From Geobacteraceae bacterium (GTDB lineage Bacteria > Desulfobacterota > Desulfuromonadia > Geobacterales > Geobacteraceae), in assembly GCA_009773645.1 (NCBI GenBank), contig WSYB01000007.1, positions 62,001-126,000 on the forward strand: a DNA stretch of 64,000 nt, given 5' to 3'. Each line of letters begins with the position of its first letter. Position 1 is the stretch's first letter. This document shows positions 15,998 through 25,709 of this stretch, in pieces. Made by a program: the position numbers and the translations under genes. The notes beneath the pieces are model-generated. The model did no database searches, was not told where the DNA came from, and saw nothing but the letters and a program-made list of their open reading frames with translations.

Positions 15998-16006
15998 TCC
16001 TCACGG
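15991..16006. repeat. Short GTGAGGA array giving the S23-like gene its start codon
   Basis: Two units on the minus strand (GTGAGGAGTGAGG); the second GTG is the start codon of the gene ending at 15635, and GAGGA of the first can act as its ribosome-binding site. Confidence 0.7.
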
Positions 16007-16008
16007 AT

Positions 16009-17061
16009 TCACCCGCCGTCGGCCCGCTTCTCCCGTTCGGCCATGGCCAGGTCCGCATCCACCATCATGTTGACCAGCCCCTCGAAGTCCACCCGCGGTT
16101 CCCATGTGAGCTGCCGTTTCGCCTTTGCCGGGTCTCCCAGGAGTAGGTCCACCTCGGCCGGACGGAAGTACTTGGGGTCGATCTCGATGACTATCCTGCC
16201 GCTCTTCGTATCTATACCCTTCTCATGAATGCCGCTCCCTTGCCACTCCAGCGGCATGTCAAGCCGGGCAAAGACCTTTTCCGCGAATTCCCGGACCGAA
16301 TGGGTCTGGCCGGTGGCTACGACATAATCGTCCGGCTCCGGCTGCTGGAGCATGAGCCACATGGCCTCCACGTAATCGCCGGCAAATCCCCAGTCGCGCT
16401 TGGCATCCAGGTTTCCCAGGTAGAGGCACGACTGCATCCCGAGCCTGATGCGGGCGGCGGCCCTGGTGATCTTGCGGGTGACGAAGGTCTCGCCGCGGCG
16501 CGGGGACTCGTGGTTGAAGAGGATGCCGTTGCAGGCGAACAGGTTGTAACTCTCGCGGTAGTTGACGGTGATGTAGTAGGCGTACGCCTTGGCACAGGCG
16601 TAAGGGGAACGGGGATAGAAGGGGGTGGTCTCTTTCTGGGGAATCTCCACGACCTTGCCGTACAATTCCGATGAGGAGGCCTGGTAGAATTTGGTGTTCA
16701 GCTCGGTCTCGCGGATCGCCTCCAGTATCCTGACCGCCCCCAGGGCGTCCACCTCTCCGGTGTACTCCGGCACGTCGAAGGAGACCCGCACGTGGCTCTG
16801 GGCGCCCAGATTGTAGATTTCAGCGGGGCGCACATCCCGCAGCACCTTGTTGATGGAGCTGGCGTCGTTCAGGTCGCCGTAGTGGAGGAGAAGGCGAACC
16901 CCCGTCTCATGGGGGTCCCGGTAGATATGGTTGATCCTGCCGGTATTAAAAGAGGACGAACGGCGGATGATGCCGTGCACCTCATATCCCTTATTCAGCA
17001 GGAGCTCGGTCAGATATGAACCGTCCTGGCCGGTAATCCCGGTGATTAAAGCCTTTTTCAT
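16009..17061 (-). CDS. gmd: GDP-mannose 4,6-dehydratase
   Basis: 350 residues, close to full family length. [15 protein letters not shown] is the hallmark N-terminus, and the YxxxK motif lies in [21 protein letters not shown], a highly conserved Gmd stretch; [16 protein letters not shown] follows. It makes GDP-4-keto-6-deoxymannose, the substrate of Fcl encoded two genes downstream. GDP-fucose is presumably used in the O-antigen. No mannose-1-phosphate guanylyltransferase gene is present in the window. Confidence 0.95.
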   Translation of the reverse strand: MKKALITGITGQDGSYLTELLLNKGYEVHGIIRRSSSFNTGRINHIYRDPHETGVRLLLHYGDLNDASSINKVLRDVRPAEIYNLGAQSHVRVSFDVPEYTGEVDALGAVRILEAIRETELNTKFYQASSSELYGKVVEIPQKETTPFYPRSPYACAKAYAYYITVNYRESYNLFACNGILFNHESPRRGETFVTRKITRAAARIRLGMQSCLYLGNLDAKRDWGFAGDYVEAMWLMLQQPEPDDYVVATGQTHSVREFAEKVFARLDMPLEWQGSGIHEKGIDTKSGRIVIEIDPKYFRPAEVDLLLGDPAKAKRQLTWEPRVDFEGLVNMMVDADLAMAEREKRADGG

Positions 17062-17150
17062 TCCGCCTCCCTGGATAGCACGTCTTCAGAATACCGCAGT
17101 ATACATAAACTGCCGGCCGATGACAATTAAATTCCTTCTCATGAACCGGG

Positions 17151-17181
17151 TTTCCCGCTTCCCGCTTCCCGCTTCCCAGTC
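17151..17181. repeat. GGGAAGC heptamer array
   Basis: Three to four units of CGCTTCC (minus strand GGGAAGC) in the 124-bp gap between hldE and gmd, just after the hldE stop. Confidence 0.75.
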
Positions 17182-17185
17182 TGTT

Positions 17186-18652
17186 TCATCTGTATCTTTC
17201 CAGGATCTTCTCGATGATATTCGTGGTCGACTTGCCGTCCACGAATTCCACCAGTTCCACACGGCCCCCGTACGTCTCCACCACATCCTTCCCAACCACT
17301 CCTTCCGGGGTGTAATCCCCCCCCTTCACCAGCACCGCCGGCTTCAAGGTCTCGATCAGCCTGAGCGGCGTATCCTCGTCGAATATGACCAGGTAATCGA
17401 CACAGTCCAGGGCGGCCAGAAGGTGCGCCCTCTCCGCCTCTCCAATGAGCGGCCGGTTCTCCCCTTTTAGTCTTCTGACGGACGCGTCGCTGTTGAGCCC
17501 CAGCACCAGAACGTCGCCGAACGACCTCGCCTTCTGCAGGTATTTTACGTGCCCCACATGGAGGAGGTCGAAGCAGCCGTTGGTGAAAACCACCCGAGTC
17601 CCCCGCTCCCTTTCCGTGTCGATGATTTTTACGAGCACATCGAGGTTTTTTATCTTGGTGTCGCTGTCCCGGTGGCCGTGTCCGATCTCATCGATGATCT
17701 CGGCCGGAGAAACAGCCGACGTACCGATCTTGCCGACCGCTATCCCGGCGGCCACATTTGCCAGCCGTGCCGCCTCATCAAACCCTTGACCGCATGCCAG
17801 AGAAAGTCCCATGACCGCTAGCACTGTGTCTCCGGCGCCGGTCACGTCGTAAACCTCGCGGGCCACCGTCGGGATATGGATGAACCGGCCATTGGCCTCA
17901 AAGAGCGACATCCCCTCTTCGCTCCTCGTGATGAGGAGCGCCGTCAGATCCACCTCGCGGAGCAGGACCTCGGCCGCCCGGTGAAGCCCCTCTTCGCCGG
18001 TGATGGGGATGCGGGCGGCGATCTCCGTCTCTTTCCGGTTTGGGGTAAGGATGGTGGCGCCCCGGTACTTGCCGTAATCACTCCCCTTCGGGTCGACCAC
18101 TACCGGAATGCCGTGTCTTTTTCCCGCTTCCGCGACCGTATTGAGCACCCGCGGCGTCAGGACCCCCTTCAGGTAATCGGAGACAAGGATCACCTGGAAA
18201 TCCTGGGCGCGCTCCCTCACAAAAGCAACGACCTTTTCCTCCACCTCGGCGCGAAGCGGCTCCCGCGTTTCCCGGTCGATGCGGACGATCTGCTGATTGG
18301 CCGCCACCACCCGCGTCTTCCTGCTCGTCATGCGGAGCGGGTCCTCGAAGACCCCGGCCACATCGACACCCCTGCCGGTAAAGGCGTGGCTGAGGATGGT
18401 GCCGTTCTCGTCGGCGCCGATGACGCTGCAGATCGCAACGCGGCAGCCGAGCGCCACCAAGTTGTGGGCCACATTGCCCGCCCCCCCCAGCCGGAGGTCT
18501 TCCCTCGTGACATCCACTACCTGGACAGGCGCCTCCGGCGAAATTCGCTCGGCCTTCCCCCACAAATACTCGTCGAGCATCAGGTCGCCGACAACCAGGG
18601 CGTTGATCTCCCTGGCACGGGTAAAGAGCGATTCGATGTCTTTGCGTTCCAT
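17186..18652 (-). CDS. hldE: Bifunctional heptose 7-phosphate kinase / heptose 1-phosphate adenylyltransferase
   Basis: 488 residues, two domains. Residues ~1-315 form a PfkB-type kinase ([25 protein letters not shown]). Residues ~340-488 form a cytidylyltransferase-like adenylyltransferase with [17 protein letters not shown] (HxGH type) and [17 protein letters not shown]. It makes ADP-D-glycero-D-manno-heptose precursors for the LPS core, matching the heptosyltransferases downstream. Same strand as the whole core cluster. Confidence 0.95.
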   Translation of the reverse strand: MERKDIESLFTRAREINALVVGDLMLDEYLWGKAERISPEAPVQVVDVTREDLRLGGAGNVAHNLVALGCRVAICSVIGADENGTILSHAFTGRGVDVAGVFEDPLRMTSRKTRVVAANQQIVRIDRETREPLRAEVEEKVVAFVRERAQDFQVILVSDYLKGVLTPRVLNTVAEAGKRHGIPVVVDPKGSDYGKYRGATILTPNRKETEIAARIPITGEEGLHRAAEVLLREVDLTALLITRSEEGMSLFEANGRFIHIPTVAREVYDVTGAGDTVLAVMGLSLACGQGFDEAARLANVAAGIAVGKIGTSAVSPAEIIDEIGHGHRDSDTKIKNLDVLVKIIDTERERGTRVVFTNGCFDLLHVGHVKYLQKARSFGDVLVLGLNSDASVRRLKGENRPLIGEAERAHLLAALDCVDYLVIFDEDTPLRLIETLKPAVLVKGGDYTPEGVVGKDVVETYGGRVELVEFVDGKSTTNIIEKILERYR

Positions 18653-18670
18653 AGTGCTTTCTCCGAAAGC

Positions 18671-18736
18671 AGGCTAAAGGCATTAGGCTAAAGGCTAAAG
18701 GAATAAACCCTTTGCTTAGCCCCTCGCCTTTAGCCT
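18671..18736. repeat. GGCTAAA heptamer hairpin
   Basis: Units GGCTAAA, GGCATTA, GGCTAAA, GGCTAAA, then a loop, then the complementary CCTTTAGCC arm. The right arm encodes the last residues (RLKARG) and TAA stop of the gene ending at 18716. Confidence 0.75.
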
Positions 18737-19672
18737 GTCAAGTATTCCCGCCGCCAATAGCGGCAGCATGATCTCATGGTGCCCGGTTATGGTGTATCCC
18801 CGGCTTTTCCCGGCAGTCGGGCGCTTCACCACATTCTGCAGCGGTCGGTAGTGCTGCTGCATGTCGAAGTTTGCCGTCGTGAAATGATCCACGTGGCGCC
18901 CCAGGTTCTGGGCAATGGAGAGCGCCTTGAGAAACACCTCCGGCAGGATGACCGCGCTCCCGACGTTCAGGTACACCCCCCCATCTCCCAGCTCGGAAAC
19001 CACCGAGGTGAGGAGTTTGAAATCGGTATAGGAAGCGGCCCCTATTACGGCACCGTCGGCTGAGGGATGCTGGTGGATGATGTCGGTGCCGAGCGCCACA
19101 TGGACCGTCACCGGGATGTCCCGTTCCACGCAGGCCGCCAGCAGGCTATACTCCCTACAGGGATTTCGGTTGTCCACGATAAATCGCCCCACCGCCTCAC
19201 CATAACCCATTCCTTCGGCAACCCCGGCTTTGAGAGCCCGGCTGATGTCGCGTCCAGTTTCTTCCGCCATGCCGAATTGTCCTGCGTGGAGCACCGCCCC
19301 CACATCCTCGCTGGTCTCGCCGATCAGGGAGATTTCGTAATCATGAACGGAGCCGGCCCCGTTCATGGCGAATGCGGTGACGGCGCCGGCATCGATCAGG
19401 CTCAAGAGCACCGGTTGCAGGCCGCACTTGATGACATGGGCGCCCATCGCCATTATCACCGGTTTTCCCCTGTCCCGTGCACGGACCACCGCATCGATCA
19501 CGTCGAGCAGCGCCCGGGAAGCGAGTTGATCGGGAAGAGCGGCCAGGAGGTCGGCAACCGTCATCCCCGCACGGATTGCACCGGCTTTGTGTTTTTTCAT
19601 GATCACCTTGTTCTTCCGCTCAGCCAGCGGATAGGTGGTCACGTCTGAAAAATCGGTTGGTTCATATTTCAT
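18716..19672 (-). CDS. Conserved protein in the LPS core cluster, possibly deoxyhypusine-synthase-like
   Basis: 318 residues, no signal peptide or membrane segment. Segments KPVIMAMGAHVIKCGLQPVL, FAMNGAGSVHDYEISLIGET and DGGVYLNVGSAVILPEVFL suggest a Rossmann-type fold with a nucleotide or NAD site. The spacing reminds me of the deoxyhypusine synthase family, but I cannot see its catalytic lysine motif with confidence. It lies between waaC and hldE with a heptamer array at each end, so a role tied to heptose/LPS synthesis is possible. Function unknown. Confidence 0.6.
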   Translation of the reverse strand: MKYEPTDFSDVTTYPLAERKNKVIMKKHKAGAIRAGMTVADLLAALPDQLASRALLDVIDAVVRARDRGKPVIMAMGAHVIKCGLQPVLLSLIDAGAVTAFAMNGAGSVHDYEISLIGETSEDVGAVLHAGQFGMAEETGRDISRALKAGVAEGMGYGEAVGRFIVDNRNPCREYSLLAACVERDIPVTVHVALGTDIIHQHPSADGAVIGAASYTDFKLLTSVVSELGDGGVYLNVGSAVILPEVFLKALSIAQNLGRHVDHFTTANFDMQQHYRPLQNVVKRPTAGKSRGYTITGHHEIMLPLLAAGILDRLKARG

Positions 19673-19688
19673 AGGTCCCCTCGAATCA

Positions 19689-19766
19689 GTTCTACGTTCT
19701 ATGTTCTACGTTAAAACATAACTCCTCATTCCTTAAACTTAGAACTTAGAACTTAGAACTTTTTTT
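19689..19766. repeat. GTTCTAC heptamer hairpin
   Basis: Left arm of three units (GTTCTAC, GTTCTAT, GTTCTAC), a loop of about 25 bp, and a right arm of TTAGAAC units followed by seven T on the plus strand. It occupies most of the gap between waaC and the 18716 gene. Confidence 0.82.
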
Positions 19767-19785
19767 CTCTGTGCCCTGTGAAAGC

Positions 19786-20826
19786 CTACCCGAATAACTT
19801 CCCGATTCCCTGCAGTACCTTCTCGACGGTGATGCTTTCCCGGCATGCCGCATCCTGGTCGCACCGGGTACGGAAACACCCCGCACAGGGGAGCGGCGAC
19901 TGGATAATGATTTGTCTCTTGCCGCGCGGCCCGCTCCTCTTGCCGTCGCTGGCCCGGTACAGGGATACGGTTGGAGTGCCGACCGCGGCGGCCATATGCA
20001 CCGGTCCCGTATCTCCCCCCACCACCAGGTCCACCTTTTTCAGGAGGGCGGCAAGCCCCTTGAGGGGATAGCGGTCAATCACCCGCGCTCCGGTTCCGAT
20101 GGCCGCAGCCATGGCGGTTACGGTCTTCCGTTCCTCTTCATTCCCCCACGAAAGGAGTATGGACGATTCCGGAAACCTGCCGAGCAGAGACTTGCCGAGT
20201 TCTATCCACCCCGCCTCAAACCAGAATTTGGTCTGCCAGGTCGTTCCAAAGTGGAAAAGAAAGACCAGCCCGTCCGCCAGTGTGCTTAGCAAGGTTTCAG
20301 CGGCGGCGTCATCCTCGGGCGAAGTATGAATGTCGGAGCAAAGCTCTATTTCCTTGAAATCCCGGCCGAAGGGGACGCTGACAAGCCTCAGATACTGGTC
20401 GGTGATGTGGTAATCCTGGGAGCGCGGCGGGATCTGCCGCGTGGTGAAAATAAGGTTGATGCTCTCCTGCAGGTAATCCCTGGTGAAACCGATCCTGTTC
20501 CCTGCGCCGGACAGCCAAGAGACGAGGCCGCTCTTCAGGTTTCCCTGGATATCGAAGACCAGGTCGTAAGCGCGCTCCCGCAGGGCCGTTTTCAACTCCC
20601 CGATCTCCCGTCTTGTAGCGGCGGCAAATGGCCTTTTCCGCCATACCCTTGTTCGGACGACGTGAAGCCGGCTGATCAGCGGATTTCCCTCCAGGACATC
20701 GCGAAAAGGCTCCTCAACCACCCAGTCTATCTCGATGCCGGGCATGACCCGATGGAGATAATCGAGAACGGGGAGCGCGTGGATTACGTCTCCCAGGGCG
20801 GAAACCTTGACGATCAGGACCCTCAC
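19786..20826 (-). CDS. waaC: LPS heptosyltransferase I (GT9)
   Basis: 346 residues. VLIVKVSALGDVIHALPVL at the N-terminus and VGGDTGPVHMAAAVGTPTVSLY near residue 270 are the GT9 heptosyltransferase signatures, and the KVSALGDVIHA form is typical of heptosyltransferase I. It adds the first heptose to Kdo on the inner-membrane cytoplasmic face. GTG start at 20824-20826 overlaps waaF by 4 bp. A Cys-rich tail (CAGCFRTRCDQDAACRE) is present, as in other GT9 proteins here. Confidence 0.88.
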   Translation of the reverse strand: MRVLIVKVSALGDVIHALPVLDYLHRVMPGIEIDWVVEEPFRDVLEGNPLISRLHVVRTRVWRKRPFAAATRREIGELKTALRERAYDLVFDIQGNLKSGLVSWLSGAGNRIGFTRDYLQESINLIFTTRQIPPRSQDYHITDQYLRLVSVPFGRDFKEIELCSDIHTSPEDDAAAETLLSTLADGLVFLFHFGTTWQTKFWFEAGWIELGKSLLGRFPESSILLSWGNEEERKTVTAMAAAIGTGARVIDRYPLKGLAALLKKVDLVVGGDTGPVHMAAAVGTPTVSLYRASDGKRSGPRGKRQIIIQSPLPCAGCFRTRCDQDAACRESITVEKVLQGIGKLFG

Positions 20827-21851
20827 GGCGTCCCCCCATCCTTTTCGAGCATTTCAGCAAGCGCGTGAAACACTTCGTCCGCGGTTATCTTTTCCATGCA
20901 CTCCAGATAGCGGGAGTTCGCGCAACTTTTGGCGTTACAGGGTACGCATTCTATTTCCTTATGCTGAATCACCCGGTGGCCATTCCCCACCGGTCCGGTC
21001 CGGCGGGGGTCGATGGCCCCGAACAGCGCCACTACCGGCGTGCCGACGGCAGTCGCCATGTGCATGGGTCCGGTATCGCCGCTCACCACCACATTACATC
21101 GCCGCAGAATCGCCCCTAACTGCGGCAGAGTGGTCTTGCCAAGCAGGTCCAGTGGGGGGACACGCATGCCGGCACGGATGGCATCAGCCAGATCACGCTC
21201 CTCCTTGCCCCCCACGATCATCACAGCGGCGCCCAGTTCCTCGGTGACGCGGTCGCCAAGCTCCGCAAACCGGCGCGGACTCCAGCACTTGATCCGGTTG
21301 CTGGCGCCCGGGTTGATGGCAACGACCACTTTTCCATCCAGTCCATGGCGGGTGAAGTACTCATCGGCAAACGCTATAGCTGCCGGGGAGGGGTAAAAAT
21401 CGAGGTGCATATCGGTCGGCCTGATTCCCAGGGGGGCTATGGTTTCCCAGTGGTTGATCACGGCATGCACCATCCTTTTCCTGGTTTTGTGGTAAATCAG
21501 GACACGACTGGGAAATGCAGCAGAAACGAGCAGCCATGCTTTCAGGTTGCTGCGCTGGAAATTGAGCACCAAGTCATAACGGGCACTCCTGAGACGGCGC
21601 CAGAGCTTGGCCAGCGCCGGCAAAGAACGATGTTCGCCGCGCTTGTCAAAAACGATGGTCTCGTAAACGTGCGGATGATTGTCGAACAGAGCCGCCGTGG
21701 CCCTGGAGCCGACAATCAGCGTAATACGGGATTCCGGACAGCTACGTTTCACTTCGCGGATGACCGGGGTTATGTGCAGAAGATCCCCTATGGCCCCGGG
21801 TTTGATTATGAGAATGTTCGAATATCCGGCCATTGATTCGTCGTTATCCAT
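20823..21851 (-). CDS. waaF: LPS heptosyltransferase II (GT9)
   Basis: 342 residues. ILIIKPGAIGDLLHITPVI and VVSGDTGPMHMATAVGTPVVALFG are GT9 signatures and the C-terminus carries IECVPCNAKSCANSRYLECM. The order hldE-waaC-waaF-core glycosyltransferases supports heptosyltransferase II, although the assignment among the four GT9 copies is by position and similarity only. Confidence 0.8.
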   Translation of the reverse strand: MDNDESMAGYSNILIIKPGAIGDLLHITPVIREVKRSCPESRITLIVGSRATAALFDNHPHVYETIVFDKRGEHRSLPALAKLWRRLRSARYDLVLNFQRSNLKAWLLVSAAFPSRVLIYHKTRKRMVHAVINHWETIAPLGIRPTDMHLDFYPSPAAIAFADEYFTRHGLDGKVVVAINPGASNRIKCWSPRRFAELGDRVTEELGAAVMIVGGKEERDLADAIRAGMRVPPLDLLGKTTLPQLGAILRRCNVVVSGDTGPMHMATAVGTPVVALFGAIDPRRTGPVGNGHRVIQHKEIECVPCNAKSCANSRYLECMEKITADEVFHALAEMLEKDGGTP

Positions 21852-21876
21852 CTGCCTGACGGAAGCGTCTGAAGGT

Positions 21877-22584
21877 TTAAAATATGCCGATTACCAGCCC
21901 GTTTGCGGCGCGAAACGGATAGTTGTGCTGTGCCCCCTGGATATCCTGCCACTCCGCTTCAATCCAGACATTATCTGCAGAAATACGTTTGAGACAGTAC
22001 TGCTGGACGAAGGGGATTTTGTCCTCTTCGAGGAGTCTGTCCATTTCCGGATTCTGCCCCAAGGGAAGCGTGACGATGAAAGTGCCTCCGGGGGCAAGGC
22101 ATTTTTTCAAATTGTCAATGGCGCGTAAAATTTTCGCAGGGTCCTTCGGCTCCTCGTCCCACCCCACATGCTCCAGCGTTGAGATGGAGACGATCAGATC
22201 GTATCGTTTGTCGGGTTGAAAATCCACAACGTCCTGATTGAGCACACCGGGCGCTTTCTCATACTTGTCCAGAATATCGTGATTGACCGGAAAATAATGA
22301 GAGAGGACATTCCCCACTTCAAGAATTTTTTTCCCCTCGTGACCCTTGACAATATCCCAGAAGAGAGATATCTCAACTGCCCGTTCAGTCCGCCAGGTCG
22401 TATTGTATTTGTGCTGGAAATATCTGTACGATTTCCCATTGAACTTGAAAGTTCTTGAGGACTTGAAAAGTTTGTAATACTGCAGTCGGCAGAAAAGAAT
22501 GATGCTCGTCGTCGTCTTTTTTGTCCAGGCGTAGGTGTTTGTCTGTTTATAACGTGCAACAAGCGAAAGCGGCGAATTTCCCAC
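21877..22584 (-). CDS. Class I SAM-dependent methyltransferase
   Basis: 235 residues from a GTG at 22582-22584 that has TTGGAG six bases upstream; a TTG at 22596 is the alternative. Motif I is ILEVGNVLSHY, the acidic post-I region DVVDFQPDKRYDLIVS, then STLEHVGWDEEP and LAPGGTFIVTLPLG, as in Methyltransf_11-type enzymes. It is AT-richer than the flanking core genes, hinting at separate acquisition. It may methylate a core or O-antigen sugar; the substrate is unknown. Confidence 0.75.
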   Translation of the reverse strand: MGNSPLSLVARYKQTNTYAWTKKTTTSIILFCRLQYYKLFKSSRTFKFNGKSYRYFQHKYNTTWRTERAVEISLFWDIVKGHEGKKILEVGNVLSHYFPVNHDILDKYEKAPGVLNQDVVDFQPDKRYDLIVSISTLEHVGWDEEPKDPAKILRAIDNLKKCLAPGGTFIVTLPLGQNPEMDRLLEEDKIPFVQQYCLKRISADNVWIEAEWQDIQGAQHNYPFRAANGLVIGIF

Positions 22585-22669
22585 TGGAATCTCCAATCAA
22601 TACTGTTTTTCCTGATTAAGGTACTTCTCCCTTGCACCGGCTCATACCATGTACCTTGTACCTGGTGAT

Positions 22670-23761
22670 TTACGTGCCGCCCCCGACAACCTTCCGATAG
22701 ACCGCAAGGTGCTTTCTCCCCATTGCATCGATGGAAAAGTTTTCTTCCACGACCCGCCGCCCTTCCGCGCCCAGAGCCCAGCGGCGCTCGTCATCGGCCA
22801 GGAGGCTGTTGACCGCATCGGCAAACTCCTTCGTCTCTCCCTCCACCAGCACCCCTCCCCCCTTGCGGATGATTTCCACAAGGCCGCCGCTGTTGTAGGC
22901 AACGACAGGGGTGTAAGCTGCAAGCGATTCGATGTGAACAATGCCGAATCCCTCGTTGCGGTGGGTCGATACCGAGAGATCGAGGTCATAGAAGATGTCG
23001 GGGATCAGTTCCCGGGGCACCCTTCCGGTCAGAATGAAATGCTCTTCCAGGCCGGCGGCGGCAATCCTTTTCTGCAAGGGCTCCAACCCCTCATAGCCGC
23101 CGATAAAGGCGATGGTGATGTCTGGAAACCGCTCCACCAGATATCTGCCAGCGTCCACCAGCTCCTCCTGGTTCTTCCAGAGCTCCCCCACCATGCCGAT
23201 AATGGGGAATTTCCTGCCATGGAAATACTTCCGCGGCCGTTCCCTGGTGAGCTTGCTCGCGGCATCCGCCTGCGGCACCTTGATGCCGTAGTGAATGACC
23301 GTAGTTTTCTCTTTTATCCCGGGATTTACCCTGATGAACGATTCGGCCGTATAGTCCGACGTACCGATAATGCCGGCGAAACTCCCTAGCCCCGGATACC
23401 AGCGGCCGGTCGGCGTATGGAAAACCGCCACCATCTTCGGCTTCGTGCGCAGAAAGGGATACATCAGCATGGTTGCCGCAGTAACCGGCATGATGTTGTG
23501 CTCCCGATTGATGGAGATCACATCCGGCTGATCGTCAAGGATGGCCTTGGCAATCCTGTGCAGGAGCCCCGGTTTCCGGTCCGGGATGAACACCGGATGG
23601 ACCTTTATGCCTAGGGCTTCAAGGCGCTCCTGAAGGAGACTCGCTTCCCTGACGAGAAACACCGGCTCCACCCCGTGTTCCCTGAACCAGACCGCAATGT
23701 CGATAAGATGGTCCTCGCAGCCGCTGCAGACGCGGGCGTTATTTACAAAGAGTATCTTCAC
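22670..23761 (-). CDS. GT4-family glycosyltransferase of the LPS core
   Basis: 363 residues in a GT-B layout. The C-terminal half has VGELWKNQEELVDAGRYL, FILTGRVPRELIPDIFYDLD and the E-x7-E type motif THRNEGFGIVHIESLAAYTPVVA, all typical of GT4 retaining transferases. The GTG at 23759-23761 is 4 bp after GGAGG and is preferred to the TTG before it. Donor and acceptor sugars cannot be assigned. Confidence 0.83.
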   Translation of the reverse strand: MKILFVNNARVCSGCEDHLIDIAVWFREHGVEPVFLVREASLLQERLEALGIKVHPVFIPDRKPGLLHRIAKAILDDQPDVISINREHNIMPVTAATMLMYPFLRTKPKMVAVFHTPTGRWYPGLGSFAGIIGTSDYTAESFIRVNPGIKEKTTVIHYGIKVPQADAASKLTRERPRKYFHGRKFPIIGMVGELWKNQEELVDAGRYLVERFPDITIAFIGGYEGLEPLQKRIAAAGLEEHFILTGRVPRELIPDIFYDLDLSVSTHRNEGFGIVHIESLAAYTPVVAYNSGGLVEIIRKGGGVLVEGETKEFADAVNSLLADDERRWALGAEGRRVVEENFSIDAMGRKHLAVYRKVVGGGT

Positions 23762-23827
23762 CAAACCTCCGAGACCAACAAGAACCTAAAGCCGGTACAT
23801 TGTATTATCAGTCAGGCTTCCCGGCCC

Positions 23828-24883
23828 TCACGCCAGTATTTCCGTAAGGGTCCGTACCACCTCATCCGCCTTGATCGACGAAAAACATACTGGGGCGGCG
23901 CCGCTGTTTCCCACACATTTCTGGACATTGCAGCCGTTGCAGCCCGTATCCTTGATGATGGTTGTCACTGTGGGCGCGATAGGATACCAGACCCTGGTCA
24001 CCTCGTACCCCAGGACGAGGGCCTTCGCACCAACGGCCCCGGCAATATGGCCAAGACCGCTGTCGTTGCCGAGAAACACTGCACTGTACCGGATGGCCGC
24101 CGCTGTTTCCAGGATCGTCAACCTGCCGATGAGGTCAACGATTTCCGGGGCATTCGGCACCGGATTGCTCTCTATCTTCTCCCGGTCATGGGAAGCACCG
24201 AGGATAAGAACCTTATAACCCTGCCCGGCAAAGTGACGCGCAACCTCCCAGAAGTTATCAATCCCCCAGGTCCTGCGCATATCCGCGGCAAAGGGTGCCA
24301 GCGCAACCACCACATCATCCGCGGAGACCCCATGCTCTTGGAGAATGCGGTGAGCGCCGGCAATCTCCCGATCCGACAGGAACACCTCACCGTGATTGTC
24401 GAAGATGGGTTTGCCGTCCAATCCCAGGAGGTCAAGGAACCGCTCCGCCACGTTTTTTTCAAGCGGTTCCCGCCCAGTTTTCGTCAGCAGGAAGCCCCGG
24501 TGATAATTCGCATACCCAATCCGTTCCCTGGCACCGGTCAAAAAGGCGAACAAGGCATGGCGCAATTTGGTGCTCAGGACATAACAGCCGTCATACCTGA
24601 CCCTTCTGAACGGCCTCAGATACCCGAGCTTTTCCCGCCAGGAGTATCTGCCACCCATACGCAGGTAGTCCATGTCCAGCAGATACGTGTTTCTCACATA
24701 CGGATTTTGCCGCAGGAGTTCGACACCAACCGGACTGAATACCACAAAATCTATGACACTATCGGGTTCGTTGCGGGCCAGGTTGCGGATGAATGCCGTG
24801 CATGCCACAACATCTCCGACCCCTTTCCCTCCGAAACCGATGACAAGGTATGCCGTTGCCGAGGCACTGTTCCCGCTATTCAT
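23828..24883 (-). CDS. GT9 heptosyltransferase-like protein
   Basis: 351 residues from ATG 24881-24883 (AGAGAG upstream; the longer frame to 24928 has no ribosome site). GFGGKGVGDVVACTAFIRNL is the N-terminal GT9 loop and FLGNDSGLGHIAGAVGAKALVLGY the C-terminal one. The usual GDTGPxHMAAA motif reads NDSGLGHIAGA, so donor preference may differ from WaaC/WaaF. A CNGCNVQKCVG cysteine cluster sits near the end. Confidence 0.8.
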   Translation of the reverse strand: MNSGNSASATAYLVIGFGGKGVGDVVACTAFIRNLARNEPDSVIDFVVFSPVGVELLRQNPYVRNTYLLDMDYLRMGGRYSWREKLGYLRPFRRVRYDGCYVLSTKLRHALFAFLTGARERIGYANYHRGFLLTKTGREPLEKNVAERFLDLLGLDGKPIFDNHGEVFLSDREIAGAHRILQEHGVSADDVVVALAPFAADMRRTWGIDNFWEVARHFAGQGYKVLILGASHDREKIESNPVPNAPEIVDLIGRLTILETAAAIRYSAVFLGNDSGLGHIAGAVGAKALVLGYEVTRVWYPIAPTVTTIIKDTGCNGCNVQKCVGNSGAAPVCFSSIKADEVVRTLTEILA

Positions 24884-24917
24884 GAAGCTCTCTTCAACCG
24901 GACCCCTGCAGTGATGG

Positions 24918-25709
24918 TCATTCCACATCCATGTGCGTAGGCACCATGTCGTGCTGCAATTCGTAGATTTTCATATATTTCACGAATGTCCCAAGCGCTC
25001 CCATGACGGCAATGACCAGACCGTGGGGACCCTCCAGAAAACCAAGACGGATCAGGTAACGGTAGAAGAAGGTGTAGAGGGGCCGGATGGTGAAATCGCT
25101 CAGTTTCGCCCTTCTCCCTCCCTTATAGTACTCTCCTGCCGAAATGGTGGAATAGAGGATGGTTCGGGAGGCATACGCAGAGAGATCCCAGTTCTGAAAA
25201 TGGAAGATGTCGCCGGCCAGCTTTTTCGTAAGGCCCGTGGGATAGAATTTGTCGTGGGGATTGACCCCGCGCCAGGCGCCCTGATGTTTATGAAACAGGC
25301 GGGGATTGTAATCGGGATAGAACGAGCCATGCCTTATCCACTTCCCCCAGAAACAGGTAAGTCTCTTGAATTCGAAGCAGGAGTATGTGGCGAAATCCTT
25401 TTCGGTAAGGGCGAGGATACCATTGCGCATCTCCGCGGAAACCCGTTCATCGGCATCTATTTTCAGCACCCAGTCGTTGGCGGTCAGCGACATGGCATAC
25501 AGTTTCTGTTCCTGGAACCCGGCAAACTTATTCTGGACAAATTTCACATTGGCATGGCTGCGGCAGATAGCAGGCGTCGTGTCCTCACTGAAATCATCGA
25601 CAACAATAATCTCATCGGCCCATTCGAGGGACTTCAGGCAATCGCCGATCTTGTCGCCGTTGTTTTTCGTGATGACGAAGGCGGAAATTTTAGTGCTCTG
25701 TGCGGGCAT
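24918..25709 (-). CDS. GT2 glycosyltransferase, WaaE/KdtX-like
   Basis: 263 residues. FVITKNNGDKIGDCLKSLEWADEIIVVDDFSEDTT and WVLKIDADERV are the GT-A fold nucleotide-binding and DxD motifs of the WaaE (LOS core beta-1,4-glucosyltransferase) group. A hydrophobic C-terminal stretch (FFYRYLIRLGFLEGPHGLVI) suggests membrane association. ATG at 25707-25709 overlaps the upstream GT9 gene by 20 bp. Confidence 0.84.
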   Translation of the reverse strand: MPAQSTKISAFVITKNNGDKIGDCLKSLEWADEIIVVDDFSEDTTPAICRSHANVKFVQNKFAGFQEQKLYAMSLTANDWVLKIDADERVSAEMRNGILALTEKDFATYSCFEFKRLTCFWGKWIRHGSFYPDYNPRLFHKHQGAWRGVNPHDKFYPTGLTKKLAGDIFHFQNWDLSAYASRTILYSTISAGEYYKGGRRAKLSDFTIRPLYTFFYRYLIRLGFLEGPHGLVIAVMGALGTFVKYMKIYELQHDMVPTHMDVE

